NCBI RefSeq assembly: GCF_016834655.1 | Contig: NZ_JAENHP010000002.1 | Span: forward strand, 62,001 to 126,000 | DNA from: Paractinoplanes ovalisporus | GTDB taxonomy: Bacteria > Actinomycetota > Actinomycetes > Mycobacteriales > Micromonosporaceae | Direction: 5' to 3' | Length of the DNA stretch: 64,000 nt | Shown: piece by piece, positions 37,366 through 45,960 of the stretch | How positions within the stretch are numbered: position 1 is the stretch's first letter | Layout: every line of letters begins with the position of its first letter | Position numbers and translations under genes: made by a program | Notes under the pieces: model-generated | Seen by the model: only the letters and a program-made list of their open reading frames with translations | Told to the model about the DNA's origin: nothing | The model's database searches: none

Positions 37366-40300
37366 CGACAGCCCCAGCCCCGCCCGACGGCCCCGCCGAG
37401 GACCTCGTCGGGTCGCGGGTCCTCGCCGGCGTGCAGATGGTCAACATCTCGCGCCTCTCCACCCACCCGGTGCCGATCACGGCGCGGGGGCTGATCACCG
37501 TGGCCGGGCAGGGACCCTCGGACTCCAACGGCGCGGGCAAGTCGTCGTTCATCGCCGGGCTCAGCCTGCTGCACGCCGACGAGCAGTGGCGGCTCCAGTC
37601 GGGGGCCCAGGCCGCGGCCGAACTGCTGTTCACGGCCGAGCTCGCCGGGCAGGAGTCGATGCACGCCAACGCCGACCGGGGCTACATCATCGGCGTGTTC
37701 GTGCCCCCGGCCGCGGACAGCTATGACGAGCTCGAAGCGGCGGCGCTGACCGTGTGGCTGCGGATCAACCGGCAGAGCCCGCACGTCGAGCTCCGGTGGG
37801 CGCATCGGCTCCACGTTCCGTACGGGGAAACCGAGAACGAACGCGCGGGCGGCGCCGATGCCCTGTGGGACGCGCTGCCCAAGGGCAACGGGCGCACCGA
37901 CATCCGGGCCAACCGGCTGGCCCGCACCCTGTACGGCTCGACCGTGCGCTGCGTGTCGTTCCTGTCCACCTCCGTACGGGCCAGTCTGACCGCGAACCTG
38001 CTCGCGCAGCCGCTCAACGAGTTGTCGCCGGAACGGATCTTCGACGCCGTCGGGGCGCTGACCGGCCTGACCCGCGAGATCGAGCTGGAGCAGAAGGCCC
38101 GGGCCCAGGAGTACGAACAGGCCGCCAAGGCCGAGCAGGCGCAGGAGGAGTACGAGCTCTGGGACGGCCGGATGCGGGTCGTGGAACAGGGCATCGCCGA
38201 CCGGCAGCGGGCGCGGACCCTGCTGGCCGGGGCCGAGGACAGCTGGCGGGCGCGGTGTGCGCGCTACCTGGTCGACGGCGTGCACGAGGCCGACCGCATC
38301 GCCACCGCCGTGGCCGCCCAGGAGAGCCGGCTGGACGACCTGGAACAGCAGGTCGCGGGCGCCTCCGAGGAGGTGGACCGGCTCTCCGACGACCAGGCCT
38401 TCGAGCAGAGCGGCCGGGCGCGGATCACGGCCTACGAGGACCTGAAGGCGGCCGAGAAGGCGCTGCACGACGAGCACAGCCAGAACGTCGGCAAGGCCGA
38501 GACCCTCACCGAGCAGATCGGGCGGCTGCGGGAGGAGGCGGCCGCGGCCGACGGGCGTACGGAGGAGCAGGCCGCGGCCGAGGTGCAGGCGGCCGAGGAA
38601 CAGATCCGGGCGGCGCAGCGGGCCAAGGGGCGCACCGAACACGCGGTCGGCGTGGCGGCGGAGGCCCTGGCGGCGGCCGAACGCGGCGAGGACGTGGCGG
38701 TGGCGCAGGTCCGCCTGCTGCGCGAACAAGGCATCACGGCTGTGCCGCTGGTCGACGTGATCTCGCTGGCCGAAGAGGAGCGCGCCGAGTGGGAGACGCG
38801 GTTGCTGCCCTACCGGCACGCGGTCGTCGCCCCCGCCGAAGCCGTTCCGCTGCTGGCCGCGCTGCCGGGGTCACTGCTCGTCGAGGACGTCGACGGCTTC
38901 CGGGCCGCGCTGGCCGACCGGGCCGGCAAGGACGGCCACATCGACACCGCGGCCGGGGTGCACGGCGTGGCCGGGTTCGCCGAGGCGCTGACCGGGAGGG
39001 CCGGGCGGATCAGCGCGGCCCGGGCCGGGCGGGAACGGGCCGGCGCCGACGACCGGGCCGCGGACGAGGCGGCGGAGCAGGCACAACGGGCCCGGAGCCG
39101 GGCCGAGGAACACCTGCGGGGTTCGCGGGCCGAGGCTGCCGCGACCCGGGTGCAGAACGACATCCAGCGGTTGCGGGCCCGCAACGCGGCCGTCGACGAC
39201 GAGCTCCGAGGGCTGGCCGGGGCGTTGCGGACGGCCAAGGACGGCTACGAGGCGGCGCTGGGGGAGCGGAACGCCCGGGCCCGGCAGATCGAGGCCGCCA
39301 CCACCGTGCTGGCCAACCTGAAACGGGAACGCGAGAACAACCGGGCCCGGTGGACGGAGCTGCGCGAACAACGGGCGGAGCTCGACCTGCCCCGGCTGCA
39401 CGCGGCCTGGGCGGGCACGGTCGAGACGGCCGAGCAGCATCTGACCACGCTGGACGAGGTGGAGCAGCGGCGGTCGCCGGCCGACTGGGACGAGCTGTGC
39501 GCACGCCAGGCCGACGAGGCCCGGGCGGCCTGCTTCCCGCCCGGCGACCCCGAGCAGAACCGGCCCGAGGAGCTGCGGGTGGTCGACGAGCAGCGGCGGG
39601 ACCGGCGCTCGGCGGCGTACGTGCGCCTGATCCCGGACGTGCTGCGCATCGTCGGCGGATTCCTGACCGAGCACGAGCGGGTCGACCGGGACAACGCCAC
39701 CCAGATCGAGCAGGAGCGGGCCGGCAAGACGCGGACGTTGCGCGGCGCGCAGGCCGCCCTGGAGGAGGCGCGGCTGGCGTCGGAGGCGTTGCGCGCGACC
39801 ACGGCCAAGGCGATCCGGACCAAGCTGCGGCAGGTGTCCGAGGAGTTCGACCGGCTCGACCAGACGTACGGGGGTTACGGCGGCAGCCTCGACTTCCCCG
39901 AGCCCGAGGCGCCGGCCGACCCGAAGAAGCCGTGGCAGTGGACGATCACCCCGCGCTGGCGCCGGGGCGAGGGCAAACCACCGTCGTCGTACCGGCTGCG
40001 CGGCAACACGGCGCAGATGGACGACAAGGCGGTGAAACTGGTGTGCGCGGCCGCCCTGGCCGGCGCCCAGGACCGGCCGCTGATGCTGGTGCTCGACGAG
40101 CTCGGCCGCAACCTCGGTTCGGCCCACCGCCGCGACGCGGTCGCCCTGTTCGAGAACATCGGCCGCGACCGCGCGATCAGCGTGGTGGGCGCGTTGCAGG
40201 ACGACATGGAACGCTACGCGATCGGGGCGTCCAGCCTGTACATCAAGCTGCGCCGCCCGTCCGACGTCATGCCCTACAACCAGTCCCCGGTGGTGATCGG

Positions 40301-40370
40301 AAGCGAGGCCGACACCGCCCGGGTGCAGCTGCTCACCGACTGGATGACCTCGTTCAGGCCGCCAACGTGA
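37362..40370 (+). CDS. SMC/MukB-like (JetC-like) coiled-coil ATPase
   Basis: A 1002-residue SMC-type ATPase starting with TTG in the overlap TTGA. Walker A is GPSDSNGAGKSS (Lys60); a first coiled coil spans about 230-440; a hinge-like globular insert is at about 444-525 (GITAVPLVDVISLAEEE...HAVVAPAEAVPLL); a second coiled coil runs about 545-800; the C-terminal head has Walker B LMLVLDELGRNLG (Asp912/Glu913). Where the ABC signature is expected the sequence reads RLRGNTAQMDDKAVKLVCAA, not LSGGQ. It is shorter than MukB and near JetC in length. It ends 17 bases inside the convergent thymidine kinase gene. No nuclease or toprim (JetD) gene follows. Confidence 0.85.
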   Translation: MTTAPAPPDGPAEDLVGSRVLAGVQMVNISRLSTHPVPITARGLITVAGQGPSDSNGAGKSSFIAGLSLLHADEQWRLQSGAQAAAELLFTAELAGQESMHANADRGYIIGVFVPPAADSYDELEAAALTVWLRINRQSPHVELRWAHRLHVPYGETENERAGGADALWDALPKGNGRTDIRANRLARTLYGSTVRCVSFLSTSVRASLTANLLAQPLNELSPERIFDAVGALTGLTREIELEQKARAQEYEQAAKAEQAQEEYELWDGRMRVVEQGIADRQRARTLLAGAEDSWRARCARYLVDGVHEADRIATAVAAQESRLDDLEQQVAGASEEVDRLSDDQAFEQSGRARITAYEDLKAAEKALHDEHSQNVGKAETLTEQIGRLREEAAAADGRTEEQAAAEVQAAEEQIRAAQRAKGRTEHAVGVAAEALAAAERGEDVAVAQVRLLREQGITAVPLVDVISLAEEERAEWETRLLPYRHAVVAPAEAVPLLAALPGSLLVEDVDGFRAALADRAGKDGHIDTAAGVHGVAGFAEALTGRAGRISAARAGRERAGADDRAADEAAEQAQRARSRAEEHLRGSRAEAAATRVQNDIQRLRARNAAVDDELRGLAGALRTAKDGYEAALGERNARARQIEAATTVLANLKRERENNRARWTELREQRAELDLPRLHAAWAGTVETAEQHLTTLDEVEQRRSPADWDELCARQADEARAACFPPGDPEQNRPEELRVVDEQRRDRRSAAYVRLIPDVLRIVGGFLTEHERVDRDNATQIEQERAGKTRTLRGAQAALEEARLASEALRATTAKAIRTKLRQVSEEFDRLDQTYGGYGGSLDFPEPEAPADPKKPWQWTITPRWRRGEGKPPSSYRLRGNTAQMDDKAVKLVCAAALAGAQDRPLMLVLDELGRNLGSAHRRDAVALFENIGRDRAISVVGALQDDMERYAIGASSLYIKLRRPSDVMPYNQSPVVIGSEADTARVQLLTDWMTSFRPPT

Positions 40371-40971
40371 TCTCGGGGGCGGGGGCGTAGGGGAGGCCGG
40401 CCCGGTGGTGCCGCCGGCACAGGACGACGTAGCGGGTCGCGGCGTCGCTGTCGGTGTTGCCGACGAGCACGGTGTCGCCGTCGCGGACCATGACGCCGCC
40501 GCTGACGCGGGCGTTCATCCGGGCCTGCTGCCCGCACCAGCACATCGGATAGACCTGGAGCGCCTCGACCACGTCGGCCAGCACGACCAGGCGGGACGAG
40601 CCGGGGAACTGCTCGCCGCGGAAGTCGGAGAGCAGCCCGAACGTGAAGACGTCGATGTCGTGGTCGTCGGCCAGCCCGGCCAGCTGGTCGACCTGCGCGG
40701 CCGAGAGGAACTGAGCCTCGTCGACGATGAGGTGGTCGACCGGGGTGCCGGGGTGGGTGAGCGCGATCTGTGCGAGGTCGGTCGTGGCGCCGAACTCGAT
40801 GGCGTCGGCGCTGATCCCGATGCGGGACGAGACGATGCCCTCGCCGGCCCGGTCGAGCCTGGTCATCAGCAGGCCGTTGCGGCCACAGGCGGCGTACGTG
40901 TGCCGGTACTGCAACACCATGGTGCTTTTGCCGCTGTTCATCGCCGCGTACCGGAAGTGCAGTTGACCCAC
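40354..40971 (-). CDS. tdk: Thymidine kinase
   Basis: About 205 residues, a type II thymidine kinase for nucleoside salvage. Phosphate loop YAAMNSGKSTMVLQY (usual GxMxSGKT/S, first Gly here Ala), Walker B-like LIVDEAQFLSAAQVDQL with the catalytic Glu, FGLLSDFRGEQFPGS in the lasso region, and zinc ligands in YPMCWCG and CRRHH. A GTG at 40971 was preferred; an ATG at 41013 lies in a TTTTATATG stretch that looks like a promoter. Its end overlaps the SMC gene in convergent orientation. Confidence 0.92.
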   Translation of the reverse strand: MGQLHFRYAAMNSGKSTMVLQYRHTYAACGRNGLLMTRLDRAGEGIVSSRIGISADAIEFGATTDLAQIALTHPGTPVDHLIVDEAQFLSAAQVDQLAGLADDHDIDVFTFGLLSDFRGEQFPGSSRLVVLADVVEALQVYPMCWCGQQARMNARVSGGVMVRDGDTVLVGNTDSDAATRYVVLCRRHHRAGLPYAPAPEITLAA

Positions 40972-41044
40972 CGCGTGAACACTCGCCTCTCGTCGCCGAC
41001 CGCGGGGAAGCATATAAAACGATCTTTGGACTCCGGATCACCGG

Positions 41045-41325
41045 TCAGCGGCGGCGGGCCCAGATCACAGCGCCCCGCTTGGTGACGGTCATCGGGGTCT
41101 CCAGCCGCTGAGCCTCGTGGATGGCGGCGTCGGGGGAGAGGCCACGGCCGCGCAGGAACGTGGCCGCGGCGGCGGCGTCGGGCAGAGCGCGGCCACGGCG
41201 TCGAACGAATCGCCGGCGTGGGAGAACAGCTCGGTGGCGCGCTGGTTGGTGCGGAAGCGCTCCGGATCGGTGTCGTAGTCGGGCTGCATTTCATCGATGA
41301 TTACCCCCCCAACCATTCTGATCAA
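41045..41325 (-). pseudogene. Small gene broken by a single-base frameshift
   Basis: The first frame, from TTG 41325 or more likely ATG 41289, reads MQPDYDTDPERFRTNQRATE...FDAVAAL; after about 41195 the continuation shifts by one frame to LPDAAAAATFLRGRGLSPD...VTKRGAVIWARRR with TGA at 41047-41045. Joined, the two give a coherent protein of about 80 residues with good actinobacterial codon use in both parts. One missing G near a GCGCTCTG stretch would explain it: mutation or sequencing error. A run of seven C (41304-41310) lies before the start. The family is not recognised. Confidence 0.6.
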
Positions 41326-41344
41326 CCTGGACGTTTGAAGAGAC

Positions 41345-41869
41345 GTGGACGACGAGCAGTACCCCGGGTTCCGCGACTTCGTGTCCGCGCGTGGGCCGGC
41401 GCTGTCGCGGGCCGCGTATCTGCTGACCGGGGATCACCACGCCGCGGAGGATCTGGTGCAGGCGGCGCTGGCCCGGGTTCTGCGGCACTGGCGCAAGCTC
41501 AGTGACGGGGATCCGGAGAGCTATGTGCGCCGCACCATGTACCACCTTCAGATGTCGTGGTGGCGCCGCCGCCGGGTGGCGGAGAGCCTGGCCGCGGTGC
41601 CGCCCGAACCGGGTGGCGACGACCCGCACCGGACGACGGCCCTGCGGATGAGCCTCGAACGGGCGCTCGGCGAGCTCAGTCCCCGGCAGCGGGCGGTGAT
41701 CGTGCTGCGTTACTACGAGGACATGACCGAGGCCCAGGCGGCCGACATGCTCGGCTGCTCGGTCGGCGCGGTGAAGCGCCACGCCCACGACGCGCTGGCG
41801 CGGCTGCGGACCCGGGCCCCGCACCTGATCGACGAGGAGGTGGGGCGCCGTGACCTTGCGATTGGGTGA
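41345..41869 (+). CDS. SigE-family ECF RNA polymerase sigma factor
   Basis: A 174-residue ECF sigma factor: region 2 FRDFVSARGPALSRAAYLLTGDHHAAEDLVQAALARVLRHW and region 4 LSPRQRAVIVLRYYEDMTEAQAADMLGCSVGAVKRHAHDALARLR. This pattern is that of the actinobacterial SigE family. GAAGAGA precedes the GTG. It overlaps the following membrane-protein gene by 20 bases, so the two are a sigma/partner unit. A CAACC upstream (41323-41327) could be a -35 element for autoregulation. Confidence 0.93.
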   Translation: MDDEQYPGFRDFVSARGPALSRAAYLLTGDHHAAEDLVQAALARVLRHWRKLSDGDPESYVRRTMYHLQMSWWRRRRVAESLAAVPPEPGGDDPHRTTALRMSLERALGELSPRQRAVIVLRYYEDMTEAQAADMLGCSVGAVKRHAHDALARLRTRAPHLIDEEVGRRDLAIG

Positions 41870-43208
41870 GGAACTGCGGGACGCGGCCGAGCTTGTTCCG
41901 GCGTACGACCTGGTGGACGGCGCCTACGGCCGGGCCCGCCGTCACCGGGCGCGCCGCCGGGCCGCGGCCGTCGCCGCTGTGATGGTGCTGGTCGCGCTGG
42001 TGGTGGTCGCCCCGATGGGGTGGCACCGTTTCGAAGCGGAACCGGCCACGCCGTCCCCCACGCCGCCGTCGCTGCCCGAACGGGTCAGCAAGCCCCGGCC
42101 GGGCATCAAGACCGTCGAGCAGGCACCGCCCGGCCGGGCATCGGTCGTCTTCGGCTCCGGGGACAGCCAGGACCTGACCGTGGTCGGCGAGGGCCAGGAT
42201 GTCTACCGCCGGGTTCCCGGAAGCGATTCCCCGTACGCCGGGGAGCAGTCGATCCTGTCACCCGACGGGTCCCGGCTGGCCGTCCCCGACGGGGTGGTCG
42301 ACCTGATGACCGGGGTGTTCACCGAATACCCGCCGATCGCCGAGAAACCCGATGTGGTGGTGCCGCAGGCGTGGTCGCGGGACGGGCGCTGGCTGGCCGC
42401 CATCTCCCACATGGCGAAGCCCGGCGAGGACGGCCGGCGTGTCCCGGGCCGGGCCACGCTGTTTCTCTACGACCAGATCAGGGACATTTCGCGGGCCGTC
42501 GAGGTGCTGGACCCGACGGACCTGCTCGACGGGTACGCGGTCGCCTTCGCGGAGAACGGCTGGATGGCCTACCAGTCCGGGCGGACGATCAGCGTCGTGC
42601 GCCCCGAGCCGACGAGGAACGTGGTGATCAGCCACTTCGACGCGCCCGAGGGGGCGCGGCTGGCCGGGCGAGGGGCCTGGCACCCGGACAGCGGCCGCCT
42701 CAACCTGCTGCGGCAGGAGCGCTGCTGCGACGGGGACGCCTATCCCTCGAGGTGGCAGCTGGTCGCCGTCCACCCGCACACCGGGGCCGGGACCCCGACC
42801 CGCTATCGCGAGCTGCCCGGCCTGGTGGCGGTGCGTCAGATCGGCTGGTCGCCGTCGAACGAGCCGGTCCTCGTGACGCTCTCGCCGGTCGCCGGGGCGG
42901 AGGTGGCCGGGTTCGTCACGGGCACCCGCACCCTCGTGCCGGATCACGGTCACACCGATCAGAGGCGGGTCGAGTCGGCCCGGCTCGTGATCCTCGCCCG
43001 CGACGGCCGCGAACGGACCGTGCTGTCGGCGCCGTCGCGCGAGATGACCTCGATCGACGTCGCCGACCGGGTGATCGCTGCCGGATCGTCCCCGGCGGTG
43101 GCTCCGGCCCGGCCGGCCGATCGCGGGCGGTGGTGGGTCGCCGGGGCGGCGCTGGTCGCGCTGGCCGGGGCCGGGCTGGTCGCGCGGCGCCGGCGACCGC
43201 CCGGGTGA
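41850..43208 (+). CDS. Membrane protein with extracytoplasmic beta-propeller-like domain, probable sigma-factor partner
   Basis: A 452-residue protein: about 38 cytoplasmic residues, a membrane segment (about 38-57), a Pro-rich spacer, an outside domain of WD40/TolB-like repeats (SPDGSRLAVPDG, SRDGRWLAAISH, AFAENGWMAYQSG, HPDSGRLNLLRQ), and a second membrane segment near the end (WWVAGAALVALAGAGLVA) followed by RRRR. The short cytoplasmic N-terminus has no zinc (HxxxCxxC) motif. Position after and overlap with the sigma gene suggest an anti-sigma or sensor role; this is inference. Confidence 0.75.
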   Translation: MTLRLGEELRDAAELVPAYDLVDGAYGRARRHRARRRAAAVAAVMVLVALVVVAPMGWHRFEAEPATPSPTPPSLPERVSKPRPGIKTVEQAPPGRASVVFGSGDSQDLTVVGEGQDVYRRVPGSDSPYAGEQSILSPDGSRLAVPDGVVDLMTGVFTEYPPIAEKPDVVVPQAWSRDGRWLAAISHMAKPGEDGRRVPGRATLFLYDQIRDISRAVEVLDPTDLLDGYAVAFAENGWMAYQSGRTISVVRPEPTRNVVISHFDAPEGARLAGRGAWHPDSGRLNLLRQERCCDGDAYPSRWQLVAVHPHTGAGTPTRYRELPGLVAVRQIGWSPSNEPVLVTLSPVAGAEVAGFVTGTRTLVPDHGHTDQRRVESARLVILARDGRERTVLSAPSREMTSIDVADRVIAAGSSPAVAPARPADRGRWWVAGAALVALAGAGLVARRRRPPG

Positions 43209-43278
43209 CCACCGGGAACATCCCGGTCGCGCGCTACGGCCGGGCCGGCCGCGCCGGTCGCGGTTCCGGCGGCTCGCC

Positions 43279-44718
43279 TCAGTGCTTCTGGGGCGTCGAC
43301 GATGCGTACGTCCGCGGTTCCGGGGTTTTGATCTTCGGGGTGCGCAGGGCGAAAGCGGCGATCAGCAGGGCGGTCAGCACGAAGCCGGAGGCCACCTGGA
43401 ACGCGAGCGTGTAACCGGCGTGCAGCGCCTCGGTTGTGGGCCCGGGGAACGAAGCGGTGCGCCCGGCGGCCAGCGCGGCCAGCACCGAGAGACCGAGGGC
43501 GCCGCCGGCCTGCTGCGCGGTGTTGCTGAAACCGGAGACCAGGCCGGTGTCGGCGGGGGCGGCGCCGGCCATGGCCAGCATGATGATCGACGGGACGGTG
43601 ACGCCGACGCCCAGGCCCATGACGATCAGCGGGGGCAGCATGTCGGTCGCGTAGGACGGGCTGACCGGCATGCGGCCGAGCAGCAGCAGCCCCGCGACCA
43701 GCAGGGTCAGGCCGGCCATGAGCACCGGGCGCGGGCCGAGACGGCCGGTCAGCCGCGGCGCTACGAAGAGTGACACCAGGCCGATCACGATGGGTGTGGG
43801 CAGGAACGCCAGGCCGGTGCCGAGCGCGTCGTAGCCCATCACACGCTGGACGAACAGGGCGTTCAGGAACTGGAAGCCCATGCCGGTGGCGAAGACCAGC
43901 ACGACGGCCGCGTTCGCCTTCAGCAGCCACGGGCGGGCCAGGATCGTCAGCGGGATCAGCGGGCGGGCGGCGGTGTGCTGCCGCAGCAGGAAACCGAGGA
44001 TCAGCAGGACGGCGAGTGCGCCGGTCACGGCCGCGGCCGGTCCGGCTTGCGGTTCCCCCGTACGCACAATGGAGTAGACCCCGAGCGAGAGTCCCCCCGT
44101 GATCAGGAGGGCGCCCGGCACGTCGAGGCCCCGGCCCAGCCCGGTGCCGGTCTCGCGGGGCAGCAGGCGCCGCCCGGCCAGCCCCACGGCGACACCGATG
44201 GGCACGTTGATCAGGAAGATCACCGGCCAGCCGAGCGCGTCGGTGAGCACGCCGCCCAGCACGAATCCGGCCGCCGCCCCGCCGGCCTGGGTGAAGCTGT
44301 AGATGCCCATGGCCCGGGCCTGCGCCGCGGGCTCGGGGAACAGCCGCACGATCATGCCGATCACCACGGCCGCCGCCAGTGCACCACCCGCGCCCTGCAC
44401 GAACCGGCCGGCGATCAGCATTCCGGCCGTGCCGGCCAGGCCGCACAGCACGCTGGCCACCGTGAACAGGCCCAGCCCGGCCAGGAAGACCCGCCACGCG
44501 CCGGCCAGGTCGCCGAGGCGCCCGGCGAGCAGCAGCAGACCGGCGAACGCGACCAGGTAGCCGTTCACCACCCAGGACACCCCGGCGTCGGTGAAGCCGA
44601 GATCGCGCTGAATGTCGGGAACGGCGACGGCCACGATCGTGCTGTCCAGAACGATCATCAGGGACATCGCGCAGAGCACCGCGAGCGCGGCGCCACGACG
44701 GTTCACGGAAGGGGTCAT
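43279..44718 (-). CDS. MFS drug exporter, DHA2 (EmrB/QacA) family
   Basis: A 479-residue exporter with about 14 membrane segments. LDSTIVAVAVPDIQRDLG (motif D1) in segment 1, GRLGDLAGAWRVF (motif A) and the motif-C-like AGGAAAGFVLGGVLTDALGW place it in the 14-segment drug:H+ antiporter group. The ATG at 44718 is six bases after TACGGT (44725-44730, minus strand), so it is probably leaderless. An imperfect inverted repeat at 44735-44754 matches the palindrome in front of the MarR gene at 45815, so that protein probably represses it. Confidence 0.92.
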   Translation of the reverse strand: MTPSVNRRGAALAVLCAMSLMIVLDSTIVAVAVPDIQRDLGFTDAGVSWVVNGYLVAFAGLLLLAGRLGDLAGAWRVFLAGLGLFTVASVLCGLAGTAGMLIAGRFVQGAGGALAAAVVIGMIVRLFPEPAAQARAMGIYSFTQAGGAAAGFVLGGVLTDALGWPVIFLINVPIGVAVGLAGRRLLPRETGTGLGRGLDVPGALLITGGLSLGVYSIVRTGEPQAGPAAAVTGALAVLLILGFLLRQHTAARPLIPLTILARPWLLKANAAVVLVFATGMGFQFLNALFVQRVMGYDALGTGLAFLPTPIVIGLVSLFVAPRLTGRLGPRPVLMAGLTLLVAGLLLLGRMPVSPSYATDMLPPLIVMGLGVGVTVPSIIMLAMAGAAPADTGLVSGFSNTAQQAGGALGLSVLAALAAGRTASFPGPTTEALHAGYTLAFQVASGFVLTALLIAAFALRTPKIKTPEPRTYASSTPQKH

Positions 44719-44724
44719 GGCCCG

Positions 44725-44754
44725 ACCGTAACAGATAATCCGTAAACAGACGAT
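44725..44754 (-). promoter_or_regulatory. Promoter and predicted MarR operator of the DHA2 exporter gene
   Basis: The -10 box TACGGT (44725-44730) is six bases before the ATG. ATAATCCGTAAACAGACGAT (44735-44754) matches 14 of 20 positions of the operator-like palindrome at 45834-45853. Binding there would cover the -35 region. Confidence 0.55.
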
Positions 44755-44862
44755 CCCGTACGGGATGACGACCGCTCCCCTTTCGAACCCGCGCCGAACC
44801 CTGAGCTCGTCCCGCCCGTAAGTAACCTGCGACGGCATCGTCGGGCGGAAGAGCGGAGCTTC

Positions 44863-45342
44863 ATGAGCGAGAACTGGCAGCGGGCCTACCACCCCGGCGC
44901 GGGTCGCTGGGGTGTCATCGCGTGGGAGGCGGCCGGGCTCACCTACCTGCACTGGACCACCGTCCGGCTCTTCGACCTCGGAAGCGCCGCCGGTTGGGTG
45001 CTCGCTGTGACGTTCGCGCTGGCCTGGGCGGCCGGCTCGTGGCAGGTCGGGAAGATGGGGCTCTACGTCAGCGACACCGGGCTGCGCCTCCGCGGAGTCG
45101 TTCGCACGCGCACGGTGGAATGGGTCGCGATCGAGGCGGTCACCGTCGAGGAGGTCGTGGAGCGGGTCGGCCCGTGGCGCGTTCCGGCCGGTCGCACGAT
45201 CATGCTGACCCTGCACGACGGCCGCCGCCTCAACACCGCGATGTGGGAGCGCGGCCTCGACTTCCACGGCCGCGCAGACGTGTTCCGCGCGGTCTACCAG
45301 GAGCTGCGCGACCGGATCAGGACGCCCGTCGGGGTCGGGTGA
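44863..45342 (+). CDS. Bacterial PH-like domain membrane protein
   Basis: A 159-residue protein with two hydrophobic segments (about 22-32 and 40-60) followed by a small beta-rich domain (GLYVSDTGLRLRGVVRTRTVEWVAIEAV) of the bacterial PH type, ending in a helix (DVFRAVYQELRDRI). GGAGC lies upstream and TAACCT (about 44823-44828) is a possible -10 box. It stands between the DHA2 exporter and its MarR regulator, reading toward MarR. Function unknown. Confidence 0.75.
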   Translation: MSENWQRAYHPGAGRWGVIAWEAAGLTYLHWTTVRLFDLGSAAGWVLAVTFALAWAAGSWQVGKMGLYVSDTGLRLRGVVRTRTVEWVAIEAVTVEEVVERVGPWRVPAGRTIMLTLHDGRRLNTAMWERGLDFHGRADVFRAVYQELRDRIRTPVGVG

Positions 45343-45347
45343 AGGGG

Positions 45348-45815
45348 TCAGCGGCCGCGGGCTCGGCGTACGGGCTGGGGGCCGGTGTCGCGGGTGGTGT
45401 CGGCCAGCCGGCCCAGGGCCTCGACGAAAGCGGCCCGGGCATCGTCCGGCAGGCTGCTCAGCGCGTCGGCGTGCACGCGGTCGACGATGCGCTGGCCCTC
45501 CTCGGCGGCGCGGCGACCCTTCTCGGTCACGGCGATGATGCGGGCGCGGCGGTCGGTGGCGCTCGGGCGGCGTTCGGCCAGGCCCAGGCGCTCCATCTCG
45601 TCGACGGTGCTGACCATGGTGGTCTTGTCCATGTCGGCCAGGGCGGCCAGCTGGATCTGGGTGCGTTCCCGCTCGAGCGCGTGCACCAGAACGCACTGCA
45701 TGCGAGCGGAGAGGCCGACCTCGGTCAGGGCCGCCGACAGGCGGTTGGACAGGGCGTGCCCGGCCATGTTGAGCAGGCCGGTGACGTCGCGTTCGGTGCG
45801 CTCGGGGGCGGACAT
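45348..45815 (-). CDS. MarR-family transcriptional regulator
   Basis: A 155-residue MarR protein: IQLAALADMDKTTMVSTVDEMERLGLAERRPSATDRRARIIAVTEKG is the winged helix and wing. The ATG at 45815 is six bases after TACGCT (45822-45827, minus strand). The upstream palindrome is shared in part with the DHA2 exporter promoter 1.1 kb away, so it is very probably the regulator of both itself and the exporter. The ligand is unknown. Confidence 0.9.
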   Translation of the reverse strand: MSAPERTERDVTGLLNMAGHALSNRLSAALTEVGLSARMQCVLVHALERERTQIQLAALADMDKTTMVSTVDEMERLGLAERRPSATDRRARIIAVTEKGRRAAEEGQRIVDRVHADALSSLPDDARAAFVEALGRLADTTRDTGPQPVRRARGR

Positions 45816-45821
45816 CTGTGC

Positions 45822-45853
45822 AGCGTAGCTCGGATTATCCGCTAGCGGATGAT
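45822..45853 (-). promoter_or_regulatory. MarR promoter and operator palindrome
   Basis: ATCCGCTAGCGGAT (45837-45850) is a perfect 14-bp palindrome inside the near-palindrome 45834-45853. It lies just upstream of the -10 box TACGCT (45822-45827), which is six bases before the start. Confidence 0.65.
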
Positions 45854-45960
45854 TCGGGGCCGGGACGGTCGGCGGACCTGCCCCCGTGTCGGCCCGCCGC
45901 CCGGCCCGGCGGCTCCGATGTGGACAACCGTACGATCGGCGACCGCGCGCTCACAACCGA

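Noticed and set aside
35019..40370. Complete Wadjet (JetABCD) defence system
   Set aside because: The gene after the SMC gene is a convergent thymidine kinase; no toprim/JetD gene is in the window, and there are two small subunits instead of one.
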